Source of the DNA: Actinoallomurus soli
Lineage (GTDB): Bacteria; Actinomycetota; Actinomycetes; Streptosporangiales; Streptosporangiaceae
Assembly: GCF_024055715.1 (NCBI RefSeq)
Contig: NZ_JAMXMV010000022.1
Coordinates: 56,827-120,826 of the forward strand
Direction: 5' to 3'
Length of the DNA: 64,000 bases
Within the stretch, counting starts at the first letter, position 1; each line of letters starts with the position of its first letter. The notes under the pieces are model-generated. The model worked only from the letters and a program-made list of their open reading frames with translations. It ran no database searches and was not told where the DNA came from. Positions 32,974 to 41,823 of this stretch are shown one piece after another. The translations under genes were made by a program, and so were the position numbers.

Positions 32974-33788
32974 CCCTCGGAGAGCTCGAGCGAGGCGAGC
33001 AGCGCGAGCGCCTCGGCGGCCGGAGTGCCGGGGTCGGCGTGGTAGATCACCAGCAGCAGTCCGTCCGTTCCCGTGACGGCCAGCTTCTCGCGCCGCAGCC
33101 GCAGGTCGCCGACCCTCGGATGGCGGATGAGGCCGGCGCCGCTCTCCCCGCGGTGCACGTCATGGCGCGCCCAGAGCGTACGGAAGCGTTCACTGCTCCG
33201 TGACAGGTCGTCGACGAGTGCCCGGAACCGGTCGTCGTCGGTGTCGGTGCCGACCTCGGCGCGCAGCTGGGCGACGAGACCGGGCGCGTTCTCCTCCCAG
33301 TCCGGGTGGTACTCCTGTGCGACCGGGTCGGTGAAGATGGCGCGGAGCCGGTTCACCCCCGGCGCCATCAGGGGGGAGAGGGCCTGGGCGAGACGGTTGG
33401 CCGCCAGCACGTCGCGGTACCTGTCGACCACGAACGCGGGCACGTTGAGCGTCCGGAGCAGCAGCTCCACGCCCTCGGGGACGCGCTCACGGCGCTCGGG
33501 CCGGCGGCGTGACTCCGGCCGGGCCAGCCGGATCAGGTACGCCGTGCTCTCGGCGTCCAGCCGCAGCACCGCGGCCAGAGCGTCGAGCACCTGGGCCGAG
33601 GGGTTGCGGTCGCGTCCCTGCTCCAGCCGGAGGTAGTAGTCCGCGCTGATGCCGGCGAGCAGCGCGACCTCCTCGCGCCGCAGGCCGCGCACCCGGCGCA
33701 TCCCCGTCACCCGCAGCCCGACGTCCTCCGGACGGACGAGCTCCCGCCGGGCGCGCAGGAACTCGCCGAGTCTGTTACCGCCGCTCAC
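32955..33788 (-). CDS. XRE-family regulator with MmyB-like domain, copy 2
   Basis: The 277-residue protein has an HTH (LGEFLRARRELVRPEDVG; LRREEVALLAGISADYYLRLEQGRD, residues 7-80) and an MmyB-like C-terminal domain. It is homologous to the regulator at 16787-17686 and, like it, divergent from an SDR gene. Start GTG 33788 (SGGNRLGEFL) is where homology begins; earlier in-frame codons look non-coding. There is no clear ribosome site. Its 3' end overlaps polX by 19 bp. Confidence 0.9.
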   Translation of the reverse strand: MSGGNRLGEFLRARRELVRPEDVGLRVTGMRRVRGLRREEVALLAGISADYYLRLEQGRDRNPSAQVLDALAAVLRLDAESTAYLIRLARPESRRRPERRERVPEGVELLLRTLNVPAFVVDRYRDVLAANRLAQALSPLMAPGVNRLRAIFTDPVAQEYHPDWEENAPGLVAQLRAEVGTDTDDDRFRALVDDLSRSSERFRTLWARHDVHRGESGAGLIRHPRVGDLRLRREKLAVTGTDGLLLVIYHADPGTPAAEALALLASLELSEGQSPRR

Positions 33789-33943
33789 GGCGCCCACGCT
33801 ACGCCAGGCTCCGCCGGTGACTGGTCCCCGCACTACCAGGAACACGGGGGAACTCCCACCGGGACACCGGGGAGCGGACTCTTGAAGAGCCTCCCCGAAC
33901 GGGAGGCGCACACCGCCCCACGGGGCAGAGAGAAAGGCAGACG

Positions 33944-34783
33944 ATGGAGCGCCGCACCTGGTTCATCACGGGCGTCAACAGCGGCTTCGGCCGCCACATG
34001 ACCGAGCGACTGCTGGAGCGGGGCGACCGGGTCGCCGGGACCGTCCGCAAGCGGGGATCGGTGGACGACCTGAAGGCCGCGTACGGGGACCGGTTCCGGG
34101 TCGCGCACCTGGACGTGACGGACCTCTCCGAGGTCAGGCGGGTCGTCGATGGCGCCTTCGGCGACCTCGGCCGGATCGACGTGGTCGTGAACAACGCCGG
34201 TTACGGCCTCTTCGGCGCCGCGGAGGAGCTCACCGACGAGCAGGTCGTCCACCAGCTCAACACCAACCTGCTCGGGTCGATCCAGGTCGTCCGCGCCGCG
34301 CTGCCGCACCTGCGGCGGCAGGGCGGCGGCCGCATCATCCAGCTGTCGACGTACGGCGGCCAGGCCACCAACCCCGGCGCATCGCTCTACCACGCCGGCA
34401 AGTGGGGCATCGAGGGATTCATGGAGGCGACCGCCAAGGACGTCGCCCCGTTCGGCATCGGCGTCACGATCGTCGAGCCCGGCGGCGCCCGCACCGAGTT
34501 CCGCTTCGACAGCCTGCAGCTGGCCGACCCGATGCCCGAGTACGACGACAGCCCCGCCGCGATGGTCCGGCAGGCGAAGGACCGCAGCCGCCCGCCACTG
34601 GGCGACCCGGCGAAGATGGCCGACTTGATCATCGCCAGCGCCGATCAGGAGCCCGCGCCGCTCCGTCTCGTGCTCGGCAGCGACTCCTACCGGGCCGTCC
34701 GCGCCGCGCTGACCGAGCGGCTCGCGCAGATCGAGCCGCAGGAGGCCCAGGCGGCGACGACGGACATCGCCCCCGGCGAGTGA
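33944..34783 (+). CDS. Short-chain dehydrogenase/reductase, XRE-linked copy 2
   Basis: The 279-residue SDR has TGVNSGFGRHM (cofactor loop), NNAGYGLFG, catalytic Ser in QLSTYGGQ and YHAGKWGIEG with Tyr/Lys. Start ATG 33944 has GAAAGG upstream. It is divergent from the XRE regulator at 32955-33788, matching the layout at 15750-17686, and resembles that SDR over its whole length (EPGGARTEF versus EPGYFRTDF in the C-terminal part). Substrate unknown. Confidence 0.92.
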   Translation: MERRTWFITGVNSGFGRHMTERLLERGDRVAGTVRKRGSVDDLKAAYGDRFRVAHLDVTDLSEVRRVVDGAFGDLGRIDVVVNNAGYGLFGAAEELTDEQVVHQLNTNLLGSIQVVRAALPHLRRQGGGRIIQLSTYGGQATNPGASLYHAGKWGIEGFMEATAKDVAPFGIGVTIVEPGGARTEFRFDSLQLADPMPEYDDSPAAMVRQAKDRSRPPLGDPAKMADLIIASADQEPAPLRLVLGSDSYRAVRAALTERLAQIEPQEAQAATTDIAPGE

Positions 34784-34965
34784 CCGGCCGGGTCCGCGGC
34801 GACCTTCACGCCAGGTGAACGTGAAGTACACGCGGCCGACACGTTCGCTCAAGCCGGAGCGAACCTGACCCCCTCTACGATCGGCCCGCGATGACAGCGC
34901 ATGGAGCCACCGTCCAGGTGGCGTTGCGGTGACGCTCAGTTCGACGCCTTCGGGGGAGGCCACGG

Positions 34966-36033
34966 GTGAGTCTGCTGGGCCCGCCACTGCTCGTCCTATC
35001 GATCCTGCTCGCACTGGCCGCGCCGGTCGGCTGCGCGCTCCTGTGGGGACGGGTACGGGGCATGACCGCATGGCCGGTCAGGATCGCGATGATCGTGGTC
35101 TGCCAGGTGACGGCCGTCCTCCTGGCGGGCGTCGGCCTCAACGATCACTTCCAGTTCTTCGCCTCCTGGAACGACCTGATCGGCCAGAACGGCGCCGACG
35201 CGCCCATCCAGCAGCAGAACTCCGGATCGCAGCCGTTGGCCCGTGGCCTGTCCAAGCGGCTCCGCAACGACTTTCGCCCGGACCGGCGCGACTCCGCGTA
35301 CTCCGCCGAACTGGTCGGGGCGAAGTCGGGGATCCGCAGCAGGATCTGGGTGTGGCTGCCGCCGCAGTACCGTCAGCGTCCGCGGCAGCGGTTCCCCGTC
35401 ATCGAACTGTTCCCCGGATTCCCCGGCACCCCGATCACGTGGTTCCACACCATGCAGGGGCCGAAGAAGCTCCAGGAGGCGATGAAGAAGGGCGCCGCCC
35501 AGCCCTACATCCTCGTAGCGCCGACCATCACGGTCGTCCCCGGTCACGACACCGAGTGCACCAACGTGCCGGGCGGCCCGAAAGTCGCCACGTGGCTGAC
35601 CGAGGACGTCCGTCGCATCGTCATGGAGAACTTCCGCGCCCTGCCCGGCCGTGACGGCTGGGGGACGATGGGCTATTCGACGGGCGGCTACTGCGCCGCC
35701 AAGCTCGCCACCGAATACCCTCGCCTCTTCCGCGCGGGCGTCAGCATGTCCGGCTACTTCACCGCCTCCAACCCGGCGCTGGCCAGAGTCCCCGGCGCCG
35801 ACGTGCCGGCGCTGCTGCAGACCAGGCACCCGAACGTCGATCTGCTCCTGACCGCCAGCAAGCAGGACCCCGGAACGACCACGGCGGTGAACACCATGGT
35901 GCGGGCGGCCCGGCCGCCCTCGGTCGTCTACACCTACGTCGTGCCGCGCGGCGGCCACAACACCGGCGTCTGGACGGCCATGCTCCCCAAGTGCTTCCAG
36001 TGGCTCACCACCCAGCTCACCCACGCCGACTGA
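34966..36033 (+). CDS. Membrane-anchored esterase, antigen 85/esterase D-like
   Basis: The 355-residue protein has two N-terminal membrane segments (residues 5-27 and 36-57) followed by an extracellular alpha/beta-hydrolase domain. Nucleophile Ser is in GYSTGGYCAA, the acidic residue probably in the LLTASKQDPGT region, and His in PRGGHNTGVW. Such proteins fall in the putative esterase family with mycolyltransferase antigen 85 and esterase D, and are common in actinomycetes as surface esterases. Start GTG 34966 has GGGGGAGG 7 bases upstream. Monocistronic; substrate unknown. Confidence 0.88.
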   Translation: MSLLGPPLLVLSILLALAAPVGCALLWGRVRGMTAWPVRIAMIVVCQVTAVLLAGVGLNDHFQFFASWNDLIGQNGADAPIQQQNSGSQPLARGLSKRLRNDFRPDRRDSAYSAELVGAKSGIRSRIWVWLPPQYRQRPRQRFPVIELFPGFPGTPITWFHTMQGPKKLQEAMKKGAAQPYILVAPTITVVPGHDTECTNVPGGPKVATWLTEDVRRIVMENFRALPGRDGWGTMGYSTGGYCAAKLATEYPRLFRAGVSMSGYFTASNPALARVPGADVPALLQTRHPNVDLLLTASKQDPGTTTAVNTMVRAARPPSVVYTYVVPRGGHNTGVWTAMLPKCFQWLTTQLTHAD

Positions 36034-36148
36034 CGCCCTGAGCACCGGCCGAACCGCAGGCTCGGCCGAGGGCTCCACGACAGTGGGCGTTCAACCCGCG
36101 CCCGCGATCGCCGAGCGCTCCCGGACGCGGTGAGGTGGTACGGGGGCG

Positions 36149-37156
36149 TCAGCCGCCGAGGGAGGCGGCCGGGGCGGTGTCGCGCGTCGCCTCCGAGGGC
36201 CCGGCGGCCGGGGCCGGCGGCATGGCGCCGCGGTCGCGGAGGGCGAAGAGGACGCGCAGGGTCGCGATCCACACCAGGGCCGCGCCGAGCACGTGGGCGA
36301 CGACGAGCGTGCCGGGGACGTTGGTGAAGTACTGCACGTAGCCGATGACGCCCTGCGCCAGTTCGACCACCAGGAGCTCGAGCGCGCGCCGCTGGACGTG
36401 CTTCGGGGCGTTGGTCAGCCGCAGGCCCAGGAGCAGCGCGAACGTCAGCCCGACCGTCGCCCAGACGATGTCCGCGTGGAGCTGGGCCACCTGCGCGATC
36501 TGGAAGTCGTAGCGCCGTGCCTTGGGATCGCCCGCGTGCGGGCCGGTGCCGGTCACCACGGTGCCCGCCACGAGGAGCAGGAAGACCACGCCCGTCAGCG
36601 CGCGGCCCAGCCAGACCAGCTCCTGGCGGACGACGGGTCTGGCGCGCCCGTCGCCCTCGCCCGCGCGCACCCAGAGCACGACGGCCGCGGCCAGGATGGC
36701 GGGCGACAGCAGGAAGTGGACGGTCACCGAGACCGGGTGCAGGTCGGTCAGGACGACGATCCCGCCGACGATCGCCTGCGCGACCACGCTCAGCGGCTGG
36801 ATCGCGGCCAGCCGCACCAGGCCCGTGCGACGGGGTCGCAGCCGCAGGGCCGCGACGAACACCGCCACGCCGAGCGCCAGCACCAGGAAGGTCAGCATCC
36901 GGTTGCCGAACTCGATCGCCATGTTGACGGCCGAGTGCTGCGGGGTGTGCGTCGGCACGAGGCTGGTGCCGGTGCACTTCGGCCACGTGGGACAGCCGAG
37001 GCCCGAGCCGCTGACGCGCACGGCCGCGCCGGTCGCCATGATCAGGGCGTTGCCCGCGACGCTCGCGAGGGCCAGCCCGCGCAGGGCGGCGGGCGTCGGA
37101 CGCCACACGAGGTCACGGAGCCGGGTCAGCGGGTTGTCGGATCGCACGCCCTTCAT
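36149..37156 (-). CDS. ctaA: Heme A synthase (COX15/CtaA)
   Basis: The 335-residue, eight-helix membrane protein has four conserved His segments (HTPQHSAVNMAIEFGNRM, VHFLLSP, LHADIVWA, VAHVLGAAL) and the extracytoplasmic cysteine pair in GLGCPTWPKC seen in Bacillus-type CtaA. It oxidises heme O to heme A for aa3-type cytochrome oxidase. In many actinomycetes ctaA lies near an ABC-2 exporter and the suf operon, as here. Start ATG 37156 lacks a ribosome site, so a short or absent leader is possible. Confidence 0.93.
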   Translation of the reverse strand: MKGVRSDNPLTRLRDLVWRPTPAALRGLALASVAGNALIMATGAAVRVSGSGLGCPTWPKCTGTSLVPTHTPQHSAVNMAIEFGNRMLTFLVLALGVAVFVAALRLRPRRTGLVRLAAIQPLSVVAQAIVGGIVVLTDLHPVSVTVHFLLSPAILAAAVVLWVRAGEGDGRARPVVRQELVWLGRALTGVVFLLLVAGTVVTGTGPHAGDPKARRYDFQIAQVAQLHADIVWATVGLTFALLLGLRLTNAPKHVQRRALELLVVELAQGVIGYVQYFTNVPGTLVVAHVLGAALVWIATLRVLFALRDRGAMPPAPAAGPSEATRDTAPAASLGG

Positions 37157-37204
37157 CGTACGAGCGCCCGGCCATGCCCCGGATCCGGGTCCCCGCCGCT
37201 GCCT

Positions 37205-37825
37205 TCAGTCGACGAGCGAGGCGACGTCGAAGGTGAAAGGGAACGGCTCGTCGGTCTTCAGCGCCGACCCTTGATCGGCTGAGCCGGTGACGTGATATCT
37301 GCCGTCGTCACCAAGCCTGCGGGTGACGACGCACGGCTCCGGCTCCAGGTCGACCAGCCAGTACTGCGGGATTCCGGCTCGCGCGTATTCGAAGACCTTG
37401 TCCACCCGGTCATGCTGCTCACTACCGCTTCGAGGAGAGACGATCTCCACGACCAGTAGCACGTCCGCGGCGTCGTAGGCCCGAGCCCGGCGAGCGCGCG
37501 CCGCGCGCGCAGCCTCACCCTCGACGACCACGATGTCCGGCACGCGGATCGATGGGCCGGTGTCGATGTCGAGTGGGCCTTTGATGTACACGTCGGTCGC
37601 CGCCGCGGCGGCGGCGTCCTCGAGCGCACGCTCCAATTTCTTGGCCGCATGATCGTGGAAGGTGCTCGGCCAGGGGGCCACGAAGATCCATCCGTTCACG
37701 AGCTCACGACGTACGCCCTCATCGGGCAGCGCGTCCAGGTCATCGACGGTGTACGGGCCGTACGGCCAGTCCGGAACGGCGATCATCGGAGTCCTCGGTA
37801 GAGACGTCGTGGCCATGTCGGGCAT
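37205..37825 (-). CDS. Uma2-family (DUF820) endonuclease
   Basis: The 206-residue protein has the PD-(D/E)XK-like core of Uma2/DUF820 proteins: IRVPDIVVVEGE, then VLLVVEIVSPRSGSEQHDRVDKVFEYARAG and IPQYWLVD. These are often expanded in cyanobacteria and actinomycetes and sometimes mobile; their physiological role is uncertain. Start ATG 37825 has GAGGAG 7 bases upstream. It interrupts the ctaA-EamA-ABC neighbourhood and may be an insertion. Confidence 0.9.
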   Translation of the reverse strand: MPDMATTSLPRTPMIAVPDWPYGPYTVDDLDALPDEGVRRELVNGWIFVAPWPSTFHDHAAKKLERALEDAAAAAATDVYIKGPLDIDTGPSIRVPDIVVVEGEAARAARARRARAYDAADVLLVVEIVSPRSGSEQHDRVDKVFEYARAGIPQYWLVDLEPEPCVVTRRLGDDGRYHVTGSADQGSALKTDEPFPFTFDVASLVD

Positions 37826-37943
37826 GGCATGACTCCTCTCCAGTCTGTCAGGTCACCGGCCGAGCAGCACAGAGCCGCTGCGTGTGCAAATCGTACATGG
37901 ATGAGCGCGCTCTGTTACGGAGTTCAAATCTGGCCGGCGGCCG

Positions 37944-38879
37944 TCAGGCCTCGGGGGCCTCGGGAGGGGAGTCCTGGAAGCGGGTGGCGCCGACGCAGGC
38001 GGCGATGACGCAGCCGATCGCCAGCCACTCGCGCCACATCAGGACCTCGCCGAGGAAGACGAGGCCGACGAGGGCGGCCACCGCGGGCTCCAGGCTCATG
38101 AGGATGCCGAACACCCGGGCGGGCACGCGCCGGAGCGCCTCGAGCTCAAGGCTGTAGGGGATGACCGACGACAGCAGCCCGACGCCGAGCCCGATCAGCA
38201 GGATCTCCGGGTCGAGCAGCCGCGAACCGCCGGTGGCGATCCCGACGGGCATGATCGCGATGGCCCCGACGACGCTCGCGATGGCGAGGCCGGTCGACCC
38301 GGAGAACCGTTTGCCCGTCGCGCCGCTCAGCAGGATGTACGCGGCCCAGCCGACCGCCGCGAGCAGCCCGAACACCACGCCGGCCAGGGGCACGCCGCCC
38401 TCGCCGCGCGCGAGCATCGCCACGCCGCCCAGTGCCAGGGCCGCCCACAGCAGGTCGAGCCGGCGCCGCGACGCGACGATCGAGACGGTGAGCGGACCCA
38501 GGAACTCGATCGTCACCGCGACGCCGAGCGGGATCCGCGCCATCGCCTGGTAGAAGCTGAAGTTCATGCCGGCGAGGGTGAGGCCGAACAGCACGGCCAC
38601 CATGAGGTCGCGCCGGGAGTGCAGCCGCCGCAGGTCGCGCAGCGCGGAGCGGGCCATCACCGAGAGCACGATGGCCGAGGTGGCCAGGCGCAGCATCACG
38701 ATGGCGTCCGGAGAGATGCGGCCGAAGAGGTTCTTGGCGAGGCCGGCGCCGACCTGGACCGAGACGATGCCGAGCAGGATCAGTGCGGGCGGGGGGACGG
38801 AGCCGAGAGACAGCCGGAGACCGGCCGGACGGGACCGGGCCGTCCCGTCATAGGAGCCGGGGGCTTCGGCGAGCGCCAT
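37944..38879 (-). CDS. EamA/DMT-family transporter (RhtA-like)
   Basis: The 311-residue protein has ten transmembrane segments in two EamA repeats and resembles the threonine/homoserine exporter RhtA (PLGVAVTIEFLGPLTVSI; VIPYSLELEALRRVPARVFGILMSLEPAVAALVGLVFLGE). It probably exports amino acids or small metabolites. Start ATG 38879 has GGGAG 6 bases upstream, and only three bases separate it from the stop of the ABC permease, so it is the last gene of that operon. Confidence 0.9.
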   Translation of the reverse strand: MALAEAPGSYDGTARSRPAGLRLSLGSVPPPALILLGIVSVQVGAGLAKNLFGRISPDAIVMLRLATSAIVLSVMARSALRDLRRLHSRRDLMVAVLFGLTLAGMNFSFYQAMARIPLGVAVTIEFLGPLTVSIVASRRRLDLLWAALALGGVAMLARGEGGVPLAGVVFGLLAAVGWAAYILLSGATGKRFSGSTGLAIASVVGAIAIMPVGIATGGSRLLDPEILLIGLGVGLLSSVIPYSLELEALRRVPARVFGILMSLEPAVAALVGLVFLGEVLMWREWLAIGCVIAACVGATRFQDSPPEAPEA

Positions 38880-38882
38880 GCG

Positions 38883-39650
38883 TCACTCCCAGGAGAAGAA
38901 GCGCGCGGCGAGAGCGAGGCCGAGAACCGCCCACACGGCGAGGATCACCAGGTCGCGGGCGGGGAACCCGGCACCGTGCTGCAGTACCTGGCGCAGCCCG
39001 TCGGCGAGCGCGGAGATCGGTAGCAGTTCGAGCACCGACCGTACGCCGCCGGAGAATTTTGTCAACGGGAATACGACGCCGCCGAGGGCCAGCAGGAGGA
39101 TGTAGACGAGGTTCGCGGCCGCCAGGGTCGCCTCGGCGCGCAGGGTGCCCGCCATCAGCAGCCCGAACCCGCTGAACGCCGCGGTGCCCAGGAGCAGCAG
39201 CAGGATCACGGTCGCCGGGTTGCCGTGCGGGCTCCAGCCGAGCGCGGCGGCCACGACGCAGATGACCAGGGCCTGCAGGACCTCGACGGCCAGCACGGTC
39301 AGCGTCTTGGCGATGATCAGGCCGGAGCGGGGGAGCGGCGTGGCGCCGAGGCGCTTGAGCACGCCGTACCGTCGTTCGAAGCCGGTGCCGATGGCCTGGC
39401 CGGTGAACGCCGTCGACATCACGGCGAGCGCCAGCACGCCGGGCGTCAGGAAGTCGACGCGCCGTCCGGCGCCCACGTCGAGCAGGGGCGCGCTGCTGAA
39501 CAGGATCAGCAGGGCGACGGGGATGATCAGAATCAGCAGCAGCTGCTCGCCGTTGCGCAGCAGCGTGCGCAGTTCGTACGCCGTCTGGGCCCGGACCATG
39601 CGGGACCTCGGCGCCGCGCCGGGCGAGGGGCTGAACGTCAGGTCCGTCAC
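38883..39650 (-). CDS. ABC-2 type permease
   Basis: The 255-residue membrane protein has six transmembrane segments (LLLILIIPVALLILF; PGVLALAVMSTAFTGQAIGTGFERRYGVLKRLGATPLPRSGL). The GTG start at 39650 overlaps the ATPase stop (GTGA). This ATPase/permease pair near ctaA and suf is conserved in actinomycetes; its substrate has not been established, though proposals include heme or redox-related cargo. Confidence 0.9.
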   Translation of the reverse strand: MTDLTFSPSPGAAPRSRMVRAQTAYELRTLLRNGEQLLLILIIPVALLILFSSAPLLDVGAGRRVDFLTPGVLALAVMSTAFTGQAIGTGFERRYGVLKRLGATPLPRSGLIIAKTLTVLAVEVLQALVICVVAAALGWSPHGNPATVILLLLLGTAAFSGFGLLMAGTLRAEATLAAANLVYILLLALGGVVFPLTKFSGGVRSVLELLPISALADGLRQVLQHGAGFPARDLVILAVWAVLGLALAARFFSWE

Positions 39651-40558
39651 GAGCGGAGCTCCCGTCCGGTCAGTTCGAGGAAGACGTCTTCGAGGGTGCG
39701 GCGCTCGATCCGCAGGTCCTCGGTCATGACGCCGTTGGAGGCGCACCAGGCGGTCACGGTGGCCAGCAGCTCGGGGACGAGGTCGCCCTCGATGACGTAG
39801 TGGCCGGCGGGGGACTCCTTGGCGATCGTCGCGGGCGGCAGCGCGGACAGCAGTTCGTCCAGGCCGAGCCCGGGACGCGCGCGGAAGCGCAGTTGCCGTT
39901 CGGCGCCGGTCAGCGAGGACGGCGGGCCCGAGGCGATGACCCTGCCGTGGTCGACGATGACGACCTCGTCGGCGAGCCGCTCGGCCTCGTCCATGTGGTG
40001 GGTGGTCAGGATGACCGCGACGCCGGCGGCCTTCAGGTCCTCGACGAGCTCCCAGGTGGCGTGGCGGGCCTGCGGGTCGAGGCCCGCGGTGGGCTCGTCG
40101 AGGAAGACCAGCTCGGGGCGGCCGACGACCGCGGCGGCGAGGGCCAGCCGCTGCTGCTGGCCGCCGGACAGGCGGCGGTACGAGGTGCGGGCCGAGGCGG
40201 TCAGCCCGAGACGGTCGAGCAGCGCGGCGGGGTCCAGGGGAGTGGCGTAGAAGCTCGCGATCAGGCGCAGGAACTCCCCGGCGCGCGCGTTGGTCGGCAC
40301 GCCACCGGACTGCAGCATCACGCCGATGCGGGTCTTGAGCGCGGGATCACGGGGGTCGCGGCCGAGGACGCGCACGCTGCCGGAGTCGGCGCGCCGGTAG
40401 CCCTCGCAGATCTCGACCGTGGTCGTCTTGCCCGCTCCGTTGGGCCCGAGCAGGGCCGTCACCTCGCCGGATCGCGCCTCGAAGGAGAGGCCGTCGGCCG
40501 CGGCGGTCATGCCATAGCGTTTGACCAGGTCATTGACTGCGACCGCGAGGGGCTCCAT
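39647..40558 (-). CDS. ABC-2 exporter ATP-binding protein
   Basis: The 303-residue ATPase has Walker A GPNGAGKTT, signature LSGGQQQRLALAAAVV, Walker B LVFLDEPTAGLDP and switch His in ILTTHHMDEAE, plus a C-terminal domain of about 85 residues. It is coupled to the permease by GTGA overlap. Start ATG 40558 has no strong ribosome site. It is the first gene of a three-gene minus-strand unit with the permease and the EamA transporter, divergent from the ornithine carbamoyltransferase gene. Confidence 0.93.
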   Translation of the reverse strand: MEPLAVAVNDLVKRYGMTAAADGLSFEARSGEVTALLGPNGAGKTTTVEICEGYRRADSGSVRVLGRDPRDPALKTRIGVMLQSGGVPTNARAGEFLRLIASFYATPLDPAALLDRLGLTASARTSYRRLSGGQQQRLALAAAVVGRPELVFLDEPTAGLDPQARHATWELVEDLKAAGVAVILTTHHMDEAERLADEVVIVDHGRVIASGPPSSLTGAERQLRFRARPGLGLDELLSALPPATIAKESPAGHYVIEGDLVPELLATVTAWCASNGVMTEDLRIERRTLEDVFLELTGRELRS

Positions 40559-40614
40559 GGACCCGAGTCTAGGAGGGCGTCATCGGGAGGGAGGCGGCCA
40601 CCCCTGACATTGAT

Positions 40615-40630
40615 CTGAATATTGATTCAG
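40615..40630 (+). promoter_or_regulatory. ARG-box-like ArgR operator
   Basis: CTGAATATTGATTCAG contains TGAAT-N4-ATTCA, the core of the ArgR/AhrC ARG box. It lies 46 bp before the chosen start of the carbamoyltransferase gene. TTGATC (40610-40615) and TATAGC (40631-40636) flank it as promoter-like elements, so ArgR binding would compete with polymerase. Confidence 0.7.
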
Positions 40631-40675
40631 TATAGCGCATGGCGATACAGTCACCTCATGTCTCTGGGAGGTCAC

Positions 40676-41674
40676 ATGCTGCGCGGCCGTAGCTTCGTCA
40701 AGGAGCTCGACTTCACCGCTGAGGAGTTCCGCTCGCTCATCGACCTGGCCGGTGAGCTCAAGGCGGCTCGCCGGGAGGGCACGGAGCGCCCCCGTCTGAC
40801 CGGCCGCAACATCGCGCTGATCTTCGAGAAGACCTCCACGCGCACCCGCAGCGCGTTCGAGGTGGCGGCGCACGACCAGGGCGCGCACGTCACCTACCTC
40901 GACCCGGCCGGCTCGCAGATCGGGCACAAGGAGTCGGTGAAGGACACCGCGCGCGTGCTGGGCCGGATGTTCGACGGCATCCAGTACCGCGGCCGGCGCC
41001 AGGAGGACGTCGAGAGCCTGGCCGCGTACGCCGGAGTCCCGGTCTGGAACGGCCTGACCGACGAGTGGCACCCCACGCAGAGCCTCTGCGACGCGTTCAC
41101 CATGGCCGAGCACGCGGCGCGGCCGCTTGAGGAGATCTCCTTCGCCTACCTCGGCGACGCGCGCAACAACATGGGCGACTCCCTTCTCGTCATGGGCGCG
41201 CTGCTGGGCATGGACGTGCGTCTCGTCGCGCCGGGCGGCCTGCAGCCGTCCGCCGAGGTCCAGGCCGCCGCCCGTGCCCTGGCCGAGCGCAGCGGGGCCC
41301 GGATCACCCTCACGGACGACGTCGCGGAGGGTGTGCGCGGCGCCGACTTCGTCCACACGGACGTGTGGGTGTCGATGGGCGAGCCCAAGGAGGTCTGGGC
41401 GGAGCGGATCGAGCTCCTCGCGCCCTACCAGGTCAACGCGAAGGTGCTCGAAGCGACGGGGAACCCGTCGGTGCGGTTCATGCACTGCCTGCCGGCCTTC
41501 CACGACCGGGAGACGACGGTCGGCGAGGAGATCTACGCGCAGTTCGGCCTGGAGGGCCTCGAGGTCACCGACGAGGTCTTCGAGTCGGACGCCTCGATCG
41601 TCTTCGACCAGGCCGAGAACCGCCTGCACACCATCAAGGCCGTCATGGTGGCCACCCTCGCCGGCGAGATCTGA
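40676..41674 (+). CDS. argF: Ornithine carbamoyltransferase
   Basis: The 332-residue enzyme has the carbamoyl-phosphate motif [13 protein letters not shown], the ornithine-side loop and [14 protein letters not shown]. It converts ornithine and carbamoyl phosphate to citrulline (or the reverse). Length and segments such as [17 protein letters not shown] and [24 protein letters not shown] match the longer enterobacterial ArgF/ArcB clade rather than the shorter biosynthetic enzyme usual in actinomycete arg clusters. No other arg or arc gene is nearby. Start ATG 40676 has GGGAGG 4 bases upstream; ATG 40658 is in frame. An ARG-box upstream suggests ArgR control. Confidence 0.93.
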   Translation: MLRGRSFVKELDFTAEEFRSLIDLAGELKAARREGTERPRLTGRNIALIFEKTSTRTRSAFEVAAHDQGAHVTYLDPAGSQIGHKESVKDTARVLGRMFDGIQYRGRRQEDVESLAAYAGVPVWNGLTDEWHPTQSLCDAFTMAEHAARPLEEISFAYLGDARNNMGDSLLVMGALLGMDVRLVAPGGLQPSAEVQAAARALAERSGARITLTDDVAEGVRGADFVHTDVWVSMGEPKEVWAERIELLAPYQVNAKVLEATGNPSVRFMHCLPAFHDRETTVGEEIYAQFGLEGLEVTDEVFESDASIVFDQAENRLHTIKAVMVATLAGEI

Positions 41675-41685
41675 GCGGGCTCCGC

Positions 41686-41768
41686 CCCGGGGCGTGCGGT
41701 CCCGGGGCGTGTCGGCCCGGGGCGTGTCGGCCCGGGGCGTGTCGGCCCGGGGTGTGCCGGCCCGAGCG
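41686..41768 (+). repeat. 15-bp tandem repeat, about 5.5 copies
   Basis: Units of CCCGGGGCGTGTCGG run from 41686: one variant copy, three identical copies (41701-41745), one variant (41746-41760) and a partial copy. The array fills the gap between the carbamoyltransferase and MFS genes. Copy number may vary between strains. Confidence 0.9.
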
Positions 41769-41823
41769 GCGGGACGGGAACGCTTCGACGATCGTCTAAA
41801 CGACCCCGGGCAAGCATCGGGGG

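Noticed and set aside
41686..41768. The 15-bp repeats as a CRISPR array
   Set aside because: Units are directly adjacent with no spacers and no cas genes occur.
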